Made by a program: the position numbers and the translations under genes. This document shows positions 27,283-35,976 of a stretch of 58,055 nucleotides of DNA, piece after piece. The DNA comes from Phycisphaerae bacterium (GTDB taxonomy: Bacteria; Planctomycetota; Phycisphaerae; UBA1845; JAFGLZ01). The notes beneath the pieces were generated by a model. It saw only the letters and a program-made list of their open reading frames with translations. It was not told where the DNA came from and searched no databases. Position 1 is the stretch's first letter, and every line of letters starts with the position of its first letter. The stretch spans positions 1 through 58,055 of the forward strand of contig JAFGLZ010000181.1 of assembly GCA_016927755.1 (NCBI GenBank). Direction: 5' to 3'.

Positions 27283-28289
27283 CAGGTCCTCCCCCCAACA
27301 CCGCCCCCGCGACAGCCTGCGTCGTCCAAGATGCGGGCGATGACCTCGTCGCGCTCCAACCCCGCCCGATCCGCCGCCGCGATGAACCCCGCGTCCGGGG
27401 CCAGGCACGGATTGGCGTTCGCCTCCAGGATCCACGCCCGCCCAGACTCGTCCACGCGAAAATCGACCCGCGCATACCCCCGAAGGCCGAACAAGTCCCA
27501 ACACCTCAGCGCCAGCGCCCGAAGCTCGTCGAGCAGTCCCGAGTCGCTCGCCGGAAAGTCGAAGCATCGCGGCGTGTGGTGATACTCGAACGACGCCGCG
27601 TCCCACTTGGCGCGATAGCCCACCACCCTCGGACGGTCGGCGTCGTAGTCGACGAAGCGGATTTCGGCCGGCGGAAGCACCACCGGCCCGTTCAGGCCCG
27701 CGAGCACCGACAGATTGATCTCGCGCCCCTCGATGTACGCCTCCGCGAAGGCCTCACCGCCAAGCCCCGACGCCCGAGCCCGAATGATCTCGGCCAGATC
27801 GTCCACGTTCGCAACCGCCACGACCGCGTCATCCTCGAGCCCGAGCGAAGCGTCTTCCCACACCGACTTGATGATGAACCGCTGCCCGTTCGCCGCGGTC
27901 TCGCCCGCGCCCCCGCGGGGATACCACATCGGCGTCGGCAGCCCCCGGGCGTGCATCCACTGCTTGGCCAAGACCTTGTGTGACGTCAGGAACATCGCCT
28001 CGGTGGGCGCCCCCGTGTAGGGCGCCCCCAACGCGTCCAACAACGCCGGGGCCGTATGGATCAACCGGCCCTGCCCGCCCACCGACTCGACCAGGTTGAA
28101 CACGACGTCAGCCCCGTGCGACCGGATCGCATCGCCCATTCGGTCACGATCCAGCGAAAACGCGCATCGGCACGTCGTATGCCCGTCCTTGCCGAGGGCC
28201 GACTCGATCAGATCGGCCTGGGCCAGCACGTCCACCTCGTCGGCGCGGGCGTCGGGTCCGAGATCGTCATGGAGAATCATCACGTGCAC
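27282..28289 (-). CDS. D-Ala-D-Ala-ligase-like ATP-grasp enzyme (second of pair)
   Basis: 335 residues with the ATP-grasp layout of Ddl: FNLVESVGGQGRL, APYTGAPTEAMFLTSHKVLAK, RFIIKSVWEDASLG, GREINLSVL and the metal-binding EANANPCL near the C-terminus. Such enzymes join a carboxylate to an amine through an acyl phosphate. Start uncertain: GTG at 28289 (VHVMILHDD fits the family) or ATG at 28280; no clear ribosome site, but the upstream ligase ends only 23 nt away. It is unlikely to be the cell-wall ligase because it sits with kamA and a paralogue. Confidence 0.87.
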   Translation of the reverse strand: MHVMILHDDLGPDARADEVDVLAQADLIESALGKDGHTTCRCAFSLDRDRMGDAIRSHGADVVFNLVESVGGQGRLIHTAPALLDALGAPYTGAPTEAMFLTSHKVLAKQWMHARGLPTPMWYPRGGAGETAANGQRFIIKSVWEDASLGLEDDAVVAVANVDDLAEIIRARASGLGGEAFAEAYIEGREINLSVLAGLNGPVVLPPAEIRFVDYDADRPRVVGYRAKWDAASFEYHHTPRCFDFPASDSGLLDELRALALRCWDLFGLRGYARVDFRVDESGRAWILEANANPCLAPDAGFIAAADRAGLERDEVIARILDDAGCRGGGVGGRT

Positions 28290-28312
28290 GGCACGACTCG
28301 CAGGGGGCGAAC

Positions 28313-29365
28313 TCAGACCGCCCGGGAAGGGGCGGCGGATTGCCGGACGGCCGTCTCCAACCCGATCAGGTCTGACAGCCTCGGGTCCATGGGGCGTACC
28401 CGCCGCGCGGCGGAGTCCACGATCCGTCGAATCAGCTCCGGATAAGACATCCCCATCGCGGTGCACAACATGGGAAGGTCCGAGTGTGTGGGATGCAGGC
28501 CCGGTAGGGGGTTCAGCTCGAGCACCTGCAGACGCCCCTGACCGTCCGCGCGAAGATCCACGCGCCCGGCATCGCGGCATCCCAGCCCTCGCCACGCGGC
28601 CAGCGCCAGCGCCTCGGCCGGACGAGACCACTCGGGCGGCGCCGTGGGGAACTCGCACAGCACCTCGCATTGCTCCTTGTTCGTCTGCGTGTAGGCGAAC
28701 GGCTCGGCCCGAGCCCCGAGGACGATCTCCAGCGTCCCCACCGCCTCGGCGTCCTCGCCCGTCCCCGTGATCCCTACCGTGAACTCTCGCCCCGGCAGAA
28801 ACTCCTCGATCAGCACCGGCTGGCGAAACGCAGCCAGAAGCCGGCCGACCACCGAGCCAAGCTCGTCCGGACCGTCGATCTTGTTCCGCCCGTCGATTCC
28901 CTTGGCCGTGCCCTCGGCCACCGGCTTGGCGAATAGCGGGTACGGCAGGTCGACGCGCCCAATGTCATCCACCGATCCGGCGACGAAGAACGGCGGCGTC
29001 GGCACGCCCAGGTCGCGCAACACACGCTTGCTCATCGCCTTGTCGAGCGACAGCGCCGCGACCAGCGGATCCGAGAACGTATACGCGATCTGATACGCCT
29101 CCAGGAGCGCGGGCACCTGGGCCTCACGCGACACCCCCTCCAGCCCCTCCGAGATGTTGAAGACCAGATCCCACCGGTCGCCGCCCGCCAGTCGTCGGAC
29201 CAACTCCTGAACCCGCCCGATCCGGTCGGTCTCGTGTCCTAGCTCGGTCAGCGCCCCCTCGATCGCATCGATCGTCCCGGCCCGATCGAACTCGGCGGTC
29301 TCCTCCTCGCCGTACCCGACGGCCAGGTAGTCGTCCCGCAGGTCATAGGTCAGACCGATTCGCAT
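28313..29365 (-). CDS. D-Ala-D-Ala-ligase-like ATP-grasp enzyme (first of pair)
   Basis: 350 residues. ATP-grasp features: NISEGLEGVSREAQVPALLE, YTFSDPLVAALSLDKAMSK, YPLFAKPVAEGTAKGI, EEFLPGREFTVGI, and ELNPLPGLHP as the magnesium-binding end. GAAGG lies upstream of the ATG at 29365. It follows kamA by 144 nt and precedes its paralogue by 23 nt. The pair probably makes two successive amide bonds, or one bond each to different partners, on the kamA product. The exact acceptor is unknown. Confidence 0.87.
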   Translation of the reverse strand: MRIGLTYDLRDDYLAVGYGEEETAEFDRAGTIDAIEGALTELGHETDRIGRVQELVRRLAGGDRWDLVFNISEGLEGVSREAQVPALLEAYQIAYTFSDPLVAALSLDKAMSKRVLRDLGVPTPPFFVAGSVDDIGRVDLPYPLFAKPVAEGTAKGIDGRNKIDGPDELGSVVGRLLAAFRQPVLIEEFLPGREFTVGITGTGEDAEAVGTLEIVLGARAEPFAYTQTNKEQCEVLCEFPTAPPEWSRPAEALALAAWRGLGCRDAGRVDLRADGQGRLQVLELNPLPGLHPTHSDLPMLCTAMGMSYPELIRRIVDSAARRVRPMDPRLSDLIGLETAVRQSAAPSRAV

Positions 29366-29509
29366 GGCATGGTACCTTCGCCCCTGAGTACTGGGGCGCC
29401 TGGCAGAGGCTTGAGGTCGGATTCCGCCGCGGCCTAACGACGTGCCGGAGCGCGCCGTGCCGTTGTACCGCGGGCTTGCAGCCTGCTACCCGAAGCGCCA
29501 AAAGGCCTC

Positions 29510-30808
29510 TCAGCTCGGCACACCGGGATCGGGATAATGATAGAGCTGGCCCTCGTAGTTCCGTAGCGTCAGCTTGCTCCCGTCGCGGCCGACCACCGTC
29601 TCGGGGAACACCGGGATCTTGCCCCCGCCGGACGGAGCGTCGATCACGAACTTCGGGCAGGCGTACCCCGTCGTGTTGCCCCACAACGCCCCCACGATTT
29701 CCAGGCCCTTGGACACGGGCGTCCGGAAGTGGCCCGACCCGGAGATCGGGTCGCATTGGTACAGATAGTAGGGCCGGACCCGGATCTTGAGCAGACCGTG
29801 CACCAGCCGTTTCATCGTCTCAACGTCGTCGTTCACCCCTTGGGCCAGTACCGTCTGGCTCCCCAGTGGGATGCCGGCGTCCGCCAATCGCTCGCATGCC
29901 TCGCCTACCTCCGGCGTCAGCTCGTTGGGGTGCATGAAGTGAATGCTGATCCAGAGCGGGTGGTATCGCCGAAGCATCCGGGTCAGGTCCCGAGTGATCC
30001 GTTGCGGCAGCACGGTCGGCACCTTGGTGCCGATCCGAACGAACTCGACGTGCGGAATGGCCCTGAGCCGAGAGAGCAGCCAGTCCAGACGATCGTCCGC
30101 CATCGTCAGCGGATCGCCGCCCGAAACCAGCACGTCACGCACCTCGGGGTGGGCCGCGATGTAATCCAGCGCGACCTCGTACTGCCTCTTGTTCGAGTGG
30201 CACTCCCGCGCGTGACCCACCATCCGGGCTCGCGTGCAGTACCGGCAGTAGGTCGAGCAGAACGTCGTGACCAGGAACAAGACGCGATCCGGATACCGGT
30301 GGACCAGCCCAGGCACCGGCATCTGATGGTCTTCCGCCAGCGGGTCGGCCGCCTCGCCAGGGCCCTGCACGAACTCCGCCGTGGTCGGTACCATCGTCTT
30401 GCGAACGGGATCGGCCGGGTCGTCCGGCCGGATGACCGACGCATAGTACGGCGTGATCCCCACAGGAAGACCCCGGCCAAGGCGACGGATAGCCGTCTCC
30501 TCGTCCGTCGACAGAGACAAGATCCTGCCAAGCCCTTTCAGGTCCCGAAGGCGATTGCGAAGCTGCCATCGCCAGTCGTTCCATTCGACTCGGCTCGCCT
30601 CGGGAAAGACGCTTCGTCGAAACGCCTCGCTGAGCCGGCTCGGCCTGGGCGCGGTCGCCCCCCGCGCGACGATAATCCCCGCGCGAACAGGCACCGCCTC
30701 TCGTCTCGGTCTCATGATTCCGATCTTGGTTTTGAAGGCTACGGCTTCGGTATGTGGGTTAGGAGGGTCGTCGGGCTCCGTTGAGGAGCCCACTTGTTGC
30801 GTTTCCAT
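29510..30808 (-). CDS. kamA: Lysine 2,3-aminomutase family radical SAM enzyme
   Basis: 432 residues. Converts L-lysine to beta-lysine using SAM, a 4Fe-4S cluster and PLP. Cluster Cys184, Cys188 and Cys191 in CSTYCRYC; PLP Lys397 in APSGGGK. Asp353 (QCD) and Asp390 (FVID) lie 37 residues apart, the same spacing as Asp293 and Asp330, which in the clostridial enzyme contact the lysine side chain; this favours lysine over glutamate as substrate. AAGGGG precedes the ATG. It heads a five-gene operon with two ligases, GNAT-HDAC and GNAT. In archaea and clostridia kamA (ablA) pairs with an acetyltransferase (ablB) for the osmolyte N-acetyl-beta-lysine; the extra ligases here point elsewhere. Confidence 0.92.
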   Translation of the reverse strand: METQQVGSSTEPDDPPNPHTEAVAFKTKIGIMRPRREAVPVRAGIIVARGATAPRPSRLSEAFRRSVFPEASRVEWNDWRWQLRNRLRDLKGLGRILSLSTDEETAIRRLGRGLPVGITPYYASVIRPDDPADPVRKTMVPTTAEFVQGPGEAADPLAEDHQMPVPGLVHRYPDRVLFLVTTFCSTYCRYCTRARMVGHARECHSNKRQYEVALDYIAAHPEVRDVLVSGGDPLTMADDRLDWLLSRLRAIPHVEFVRIGTKVPTVLPQRITRDLTRMLRRYHPLWISIHFMHPNELTPEVGEACERLADAGIPLGSQTVLAQGVNDDVETMKRLVHGLLKIRVRPYYLYQCDPISGSGHFRTPVSKGLEIVGALWGNTTGYACPKFVIDAPSGGGKIPVFPETVVGRDGSKLTLRNYEGQLYHYPDPGVPS

Positions 30809-30900
30809 GTCCCCTTGAACCTCAGTTCGACGGGCCGCCCTGCCCGGCCTCCGCGCGGAGACTGCTACGCGCCGGCATCACCACGCCGTTTATGAAGTGT

Positions 30901-30928
30901 TAAATACACCAAGTTTGCGGGAAGTCAA
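30901..30928 (-). promoter_or_regulatory. Sigma70-type promoter of the kamA operon
   Basis: Minus strand TTGACT (30928-30923), 16-nt spacer, TATTTA (30906-30901), about 92 nt before the kamA start. It sits in a short AT-rich patch in otherwise GC-rich DNA, the only such patch between kamA and the divergent methyltransferase gene. Confidence 0.6.
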
Positions 30929-31094
30929 ATCAGAGCGGCACTTTATCTGCACATCCGAAAAGAATCTGCCCCTCAGAGCCCTCATACGCCCTCCCAAGAC
31001 CGTCAGCCAGGCCCCGCCCGGCCTCGCGACCGCCCTCCGCGCACAAGACTCCCTGCTGAACTGACCTCGCACAAACGCCGATGCACTCTCTGCG

Positions 31095-32075
31095 ATGTCA
31101 CGACACCAGCCAGACCAACCGGACGCAGACGCCACCGGACAGAGCCAACCTCTCCCCACCGACGACGCGCCCCAACCCTCGTCGTCCGAGAACATCGCCC
31201 CCAACGGACCCACACAGGCCATCCCAGTAGCCCCGGAGCCGTTTCGCCTCAGCGACACCGCCTCACTGGTTATGGCCTGGGCACTGCCCCTATATCGAGA
31301 CGGCGCGGCGCGGCGATTCATCGAGAGACTGGACCTGTCCGCCGGCGAAGCCCTCCGTCGCCAATGCGAAGCCCTCTGCCCCTGGTATCGTGAAGTCATC
31401 CTCAACCGCAAGGCATTCATCAGCCACCTGATCGAGCGCGCTCTGGCCACGCGCCCCGAGCCGCGCCAGATCATCATCCCGGCCGCGGGGGCGTCCCCGC
31501 TAGCGTTGGAGCTCCTGTCCGCTCACGGCGATCGAATCTCACGGGTTATCGAGATGGACGTCTCAGGCATGGACCGAAAGCGACAGCTCTACGCCGAGGT
31601 CGCCCCCGAGCTCACCCACAAGCTGAACTGCCTCGAGGTCGACGTCACCGACCCCGCCTTCAGACGCGCCCTCGTCCTCGACGGCCGATACGACCCCGAC
31701 GTCGACGCCATCGTCCTCCTGGAAGGCATCAGCTACTACCTCACCCCGCGAGACCTCGTCCTCTTCCTCATGACCTTCTGCTCCCCGACCCGCCGAAACC
31801 GCGTCGTCCTCGAGCACCTGCTCCCGAGCGCCGACGTCAACGATCCGCGAAGGGGTATTCCAAACGCCGTCTTCAAGGCGATCCAGGCATACGGCCACCT
31901 GCCGCGAATCCAGCGCTACGGCCTGGCAGACGCCCCCGCCCTCCTCCGAGAGGCCGGCGGAACCCCTGACGCCCACTTCACCATGGATGAGATGGAACGC
32001 CACCGAATCGGAAAGCACCACTACTTCCAGCAACCCCGCGACGGCTGGATCGCATGCATGACCGGATGGATCTAG
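31095..32075 (+). CDS. LCM-family class I SAM-dependent methyltransferase
   Basis: 326 residues. A proline-rich, probably disordered N-terminus (1-50) leads into a leucine-carboxyl-methyltransferase-like (LCMT/TcmP) fold: IIIPAAGASPLALELL in place of the usual glycine-rich SAM loop, VIEMDVSGMDRKRQL, and IVLLEGISYYL. Family members methylate carboxylates or hydroxyls of small molecules. The ribosome site is weak. It is divergent from kamA and tail-to-tail with the GCS2 gene, the two TAG stops sharing one CTAG. It may cap a carboxylate in the surrounding pathway (inference). Confidence 0.8.
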   Translation: MSRHQPDQPDADATGQSQPLPTDDAPQPSSSENIAPNGPTQAIPVAPEPFRLSDTASLVMAWALPLYRDGAARRFIERLDLSAGEALRRQCEALCPWYREVILNRKAFISHLIERALATRPEPRQIIIPAAGASPLALELLSAHGDRISRVIEMDVSGMDRKRQLYAEVAPELTHKLNCLEVDVTDPAFRRALVLDGRYDPDVDAIVLLEGISYYLTPRDLVLFLMTFCSPTRRNRVVLEHLLPSADVNDPRRGIPNAVFKAIQAYGHLPRIQRYGLADAPALLREAGGTPDAHFTMDEMERHRIGKHHYFQQPRDGWIACMTGWI

Positions 32076-33331
32076 CCACAAGGACAAAACATCCGCCCCT
32101 GGCCCAGACACTCGCACAATTCACGATAGACCTCGACAAGCCGGCCCCGCGGCACGCCGACATTCCCATCCGCTCCGCTGCCCAGCGCCCGCAAGATCCT
32201 CCGTGACAGCGTCCCCCGCGCCAGAATCGTCTCAAGGGCGGCCCCGAACTCGTCCCGATCCTTCTCGGGCAACGCCCGCTCGAACAGGCTCCCCCACACC
32301 TGCCCCGCCGAGCACCTCGGCCTGCCCTCAACGCCCAACGCCCGAAGATAGCCGGCGTCCGTAATGACCGCCTCCTCCGCCCGATCGATGGTCGCCAGCA
32401 AAATCGTCTCCAACGGCTCGACCGTCCATGCCCGCTGCTCGGCCAGGCCCACCCATCGCTCCTCCACGAGCGCCCGCAGCACCCCGACGATCAACGCCAG
32501 AATCGCCAGGTCCGCCTTCGGACACTCCTGGATGTCCAGAACGCGGATCTCGATCGTGTCACGCTCGAACCGCGCGATCGCCCCCCGGGCGTTCAGCCAC
32601 TCGTCCTGCAGGATGCCCTCCGGGTCGTAAGGGGCGATGTCGCGATACATCGGGCCGAGGATCCGATCCTCGTAGTCCCGAGCCGAAAAAACCGGCTCCG
32701 GGATGACCCGACCCGTCACCGACGGAATCCGTCGCGCATTGTGACGGTAGAACTCCATCCGACCGTCCGCCGACCCGACCCGCCGGGCCCCCGCGATCGG
32801 CGAACTCGCCGCCAGCGCCGGCATGATCGGCATCAGCAGCCGAATCGCCGCGTGAAGCCGCCCGAACTCCTCGTCCCCCGAGAACGGCAGGTTCAGATGC
32901 GTCGATTGGAGATTCGACCAGCCGTGCCCCTGACACCCGAAGACCCGGTTGAACGCCTCATAGACCGCGTTGTACTCGTGCGGCCAGAGCTTCGTCTCAG
33001 TGGCGGGGTCCATCCAGGGGTGCATCGCCGTCGGCATCAGACACGCGTTGCGCTCCCCGAGCAGGGCGTTGATCCGGCAAACGTCGCTCTGGAAGACCTC
33101 GGCCAAGCCCTCGAGCCTGTCGGCCGGTCCGTTCGTCTTCAACTCGATGACGTGCAGCACCAACTCGTTCGACCAGCAAAGCGCGCCCGTCTCGATCTCG
33201 GACTCATACGCCCCGCAAGCGGCGCGGATTACCTCGTCGCACACCGGCAAGACGTCGAGATCGTCCCGGCCGACGATGGCGTATTCCAGCTCCACGCCGA
33301 ACCGCTCGAACAGGTGGTACCCATCGGTCAT
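32072..33331 (-). CDS. Glutamate-cysteine-ligase family protein (GCS2 type)
   Basis: 419 residues. GCS2 signature blocks: FERFGVELEYAIV at the N-terminus, VIELKTNGP, WSNLQSTHLNLPF, and FERDTIEIRVLDIQECPKAD. GCS2 enzymes use ATP to couple the gamma-carboxylate of glutamate, or another carboxylate, to an amine such as cysteine. Its ATG overlaps the stop of the RimK-like gene by 4 nt, so the two are translationally coupled. Whether it makes gamma-glutamylcysteine or modifies the product of its neighbours is open. Confidence 0.9.
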   Translation of the reverse strand: MTDGYHLFERFGVELEYAIVGRDDLDVLPVCDEVIRAACGAYESEIETGALCWSNELVLHVIELKTNGPADRLEGLAEVFQSDVCRINALLGERNACLMPTAMHPWMDPATETKLWPHEYNAVYEAFNRVFGCQGHGWSNLQSTHLNLPFSGDEEFGRLHAAIRLLMPIMPALAASSPIAGARRVGSADGRMEFYRHNARRIPSVTGRVIPEPVFSARDYEDRILGPMYRDIAPYDPEGILQDEWLNARGAIARFERDTIEIRVLDIQECPKADLAILALIVGVLRALVEERWVGLAEQRAWTVEPLETILLATIDRAEEAVITDAGYLRALGVEGRPRCSAGQVWGSLFERALPEKDRDEFGAALETILARGTLSRRILRALGSGADGNVGVPRGRLVEVYRELCECLGQGRMFCPCG

Positions 33332-34806
33332 GTGTCGCCGCTGCCCCCGGGGCTCTTGCGCCGGCGAATCCGCTCCGCGAACACCCGCATGATGCGATCA
33401 TAAAGCTCGCGCTTGAGCAGCCGATCCTCGTACCCCGCCTCGATGCTCGGGTTATCGTTGATCTCGATCACGAAGACGTGCTTGCCCACCTGCTTCAAAT
33501 CGACCCCGTAAAGACCGTTGCCGATCAGCTTGGCCGCCCGGAGTGCCGTCTTCAGAACCGCCGGCGGCACCTGCTCCACCGCGACCGCCTCCACCTTGCC
33601 GTCGGCGATCGCCCCGTCGGAGCCCGTCTTGATGATCTGCCAGTGCCTCCGAGCCATGAAGTACTTGCAGGCGAACACAAGCTGATCGTCCAGCACCGTC
33701 ACGCGCCAGTCGAACTCCGTGGGCAGAAACTCCTGCGCGATGATCAACTCCGATGAGCCGAGCAACCGCCCGACCGCCTGGTCGAACGATTCCTTGTCCT
33801 CCACCTTGATCACGCCCTGGCTGAAGGAGCTGTCCGGCTCCTTCAGCACGCACGGCAGACCGATCCGCGCCTCCACGTCTTCCCAGTTGTCGCGGTGCAC
33901 GATCAGCGTCTTCGGCGTGGCGATGCTCCGGCGCTCGAGCAGCTCGGCCAGATAGACCTTGTTCGTGCACTTGAGGATCGAGTCCGGGTCGTCGATCACG
34001 ACCAGCCCCTCCGCCGCGGCCCGCCTCGCGAAACGGTACGTGTGATGATTGACCGCCGTCGTCTCGCGGATGAACAACGCGTCGAACTCGGGCAGTCGCC
34101 CGTAGTCCTGCCTCTGAATCAACTCGACGGACAGTCGCTGCCGCTCGGCGGCCTCGGCGAACCGCTTCAGCGCCACCGGGTCCGAAGGCGGCGTCTTCTC
34201 CGCCGGGTCGTGCAGAATCGCCAAATCGAACAGCGCCTTGCTCTGCAACCGGGTCGGCGCGCGATTCTTGGCGAAGAACTGAACCATCGCCTCCGTCGCG
34301 AACTCCCGGTGCGCGTCCGGAATGTCGTTCGCGCCGATCAAGCGGATGCTGTGCAGCCGCCACCCGTCCTCGTCGTGCGCGAACTCTGTACGCAGAAACG
34401 GCGCCTGGAACAGCCTGAACAGATACCAACTCAACGCGTCGTATCGCTTCGCGAGATTCCGCCCGAAATACACGCTGAGCGTGAACCCGTGGGATTCGAT
34501 CGGCCTCAGATTGCGCTGGATGATCTCGTCCAGGTCGTCAAGCGCCAGCCGGACGATCGCCACCGTCCTGAGGTCCTGGATCGTCGCGATGCTCGGCATC
34601 GGCTTGTGACCGCGGGCCATCGCCAGCAGCGAGACGTAGTACCCGTTGCTCTGGTATCGATACGAACGGCACAGATTGAACACCCGCGCGTCGGCCACCT
34701 CGGAGTACGCCGGCTCGGTCAGGTAGGCCCGCGCGCCGACCACCGTCGCCCCCGGGACGTTCAACGGCCAGCGCTTCGGATTGTCCACCACGATCAGCGG
34801 ATGCAT
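33328..34806 (-). CDS. RimK-family ATP-grasp ligase with RLAN-type N-terminus
   Basis: 492 residues. N-terminal part MHPLIVVDNPKRWPLNVPGA matches the RimK-like ATP-grasp N-terminal (RLAN) domain. C-terminal ATP-grasp: DDPDSILKCTNKVYLAELL, LPCVLKEPDSSFSQGV, AQEFLPTEFDWRV and VIEINDNPSIEAGYED (metal-binding Glu/Asn). RimK relatives add glutamate or similar amino acids to protein or peptide C-termini. It starts 10 nt after the C39-like peptidase gene and overlaps the GCS2 gene by 4 nt. The trio peptidase-RLAN ligase-GCS2 is, to my recollection, known from comparative genomics of amidoligases but lacks experiment. Confidence 0.9.
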   Translation of the reverse strand: MHPLIVVDNPKRWPLNVPGATVVGARAYLTEPAYSEVADARVFNLCRSYRYQSNGYYVSLLAMARGHKPMPSIATIQDLRTVAIVRLALDDLDEIIQRNLRPIESHGFTLSVYFGRNLAKRYDALSWYLFRLFQAPFLRTEFAHDEDGWRLHSIRLIGANDIPDAHREFATEAMVQFFAKNRAPTRLQSKALFDLAILHDPAEKTPPSDPVALKRFAEAAERQRLSVELIQRQDYGRLPEFDALFIRETTAVNHHTYRFARRAAAEGLVVIDDPDSILKCTNKVYLAELLERRSIATPKTLIVHRDNWEDVEARIGLPCVLKEPDSSFSQGVIKVEDKESFDQAVGRLLGSSELIIAQEFLPTEFDWRVTVLDDQLVFACKYFMARRHWQIIKTGSDGAIADGKVEAVAVEQVPPAVLKTALRAAKLIGNGLYGVDLKQVGKHVFVIEINDNPSIEAGYEDRLLKRELYDRIMRVFAERIRRRKSPGGSGDT

Positions 34807-34816
34807 GGGACCGCCC

Positions 34817-35527
34817 TCAACCCCGCTGGCCCCGCTCGATGATCAGCAAATTCGCGTCGTGCGTGAGCACCCCGAGCAGCACCGCCCCGACCACGCGATC
34901 GATGCCCACCGAGTAGACGTGACTCGCCCCGATCGGGTTCGGCTGAAGCGGGTCCGCCACCAACACCTCGCCCTTGTCCCTGTCCAGCCCGCACAAGACC
35001 ACGAAATGCCCCACCGGCTGACCTCGAACGTCGTCGACCTCCCCGCCAGGCCCGTGCTCGCGCGCGGTCCGATGAAGGTACGTCGCGCTCAGCCCCGTCA
35101 CGATCGGAACCGACCGCCGCAGGTACTTGCGCAGCAAACGGGTCGTCAGATCCTCGAACCGGATGCGACCGCCGCGATCCAGGAACTCCAGATAGCCCTT
35201 GGTGGCCAGCCGGCGACGTTCGCTGTGCTTGATCTTCAACTGGGCCGTTAGCTTGGCGCCCAGGTCGATCGACCCGGGCCCGAACCAGGTCGGATCGAAC
35301 ATCTGCAGATTGTACGTGTAGATCGTCGCTCGATAGCCTCGACGCAGCGCGTGACAGCCAAGCAGCACCTCGAGCGTCCCCCCGTCGGCGAGCTGCGGTA
35401 CCTCGGCGATCACCTGTTCCAGCGCGATGTCCTCGCCGTAGTACCGGTAGATCGCGTGCAGGCACGTCGGCCCGCACGTGCTGTCGTTCGGCTGTGGAAG
35501 AATGCGTAGCAGCAGAGCTGAGTCCAT
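34817..35527 (-). CDS. C39-like cysteine peptidase (formerly DUF3335 type)
   Basis: 236 residues. Papain-like fold with the nucleophile Cys18 in NDSTCGPTCL, His174 in GHFVVLCGLD and Asp192 in VADPLQPNP, the C39-like triad. No transmembrane or ABC part, so a free-standing cytosolic peptidase or amidase. Start 35527 was chosen because the family begins about 15 residues before the Cys; the frame continues upstream without homology. First gene of the operon with the RimK-like and GCS2 ligases, where it may trim or hydrolyse the ligation product. Confidence 0.82.
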   Translation of the reverse strand: MDSALLLRILPQPNDSTCGPTCLHAIYRYYGEDIALEQVIAEVPQLADGGTLEVLLGCHALRRGYRATIYTYNLQMFDPTWFGPGSIDLGAKLTAQLKIKHSERRRLATKGYLEFLDRGGRIRFEDLTTRLLRKYLRRSVPIVTGLSATYLHRTAREHGPGGEVDDVRGQPVGHFVVLCGLDRDKGEVLVADPLQPNPIGASHVYSVGIDRVVGAVLLGVLTHDANLLIIERGQRG

Positions 35528-35941
35528 CTTGGGAGTGCCTTCAGTCCGTCGCGCCGACGCCCACGCTCGGGAGGCTCGCCCGACGCGCAAGCGGCGCGTG
35601 CTGGATGGATTGTTGCACCTCGCCGGTAACCAGACAAGCAGCGCCGGCTGCCCACGCCAATGATTCCCCGTTGATGGGACGCATCCGCCAAACCGTCGCC
35701 GAACGCAAACCCCTGTCGAGGAGCATGCACCAACTGCCGGTCTCACCCCGCACCGAAGATACCACGCAAAACGCGGACCCGCCCGAATCACTCGCACGGA
35801 AAGCGACCCTGTTGAGTCGTCGACATTAACCCTCCTGCTCGTCTTCTTGGCAAATTCTGTCCTTCCAGGCCCCTTCTGGTCGATCCCAGACTATCTGCTG
35901 ACGCGTCCCCGGCCTCAGGGCCAGGACGCGGCGGACCGGTC
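35528..35941. other. Gene-free stretch upstream of the peptidase operon
   Basis: No convincing gene on either strand; the short readings here have no ribosome site or family resemblance. Presumably holds the promoter of the minus-strand operon, but I could not pick a convincing -35/-10 pair. Confidence 0.5.
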
Positions 35942-35970
35942 TTGACGTTTTCAACAGGGACCGCTATAGT
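35942..35970 (+). promoter_or_regulatory. Strong sigma70-type promoter of the DEAD-box helicase gene
   Basis: TTGACG (35942-35947), exact 17-nt spacer, TATAGT (35965-35970). Both boxes match the consensus at 5 of 6. Transcription would start near 35977, leaving a leader of about 220 nt before the ATG at 36196. Confidence 0.75.
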
Positions 35971-35976
35971 TGTTAT

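Noticed and set aside
28313..29365. Annotating this as the cell-wall D-alanine-D-alanine ligase ddl
   Set aside because: Two paralogues sit in one operon with kamA and acyltransferases, and no cell-wall gene is near; the Ddl fold alone does not prove the reaction.
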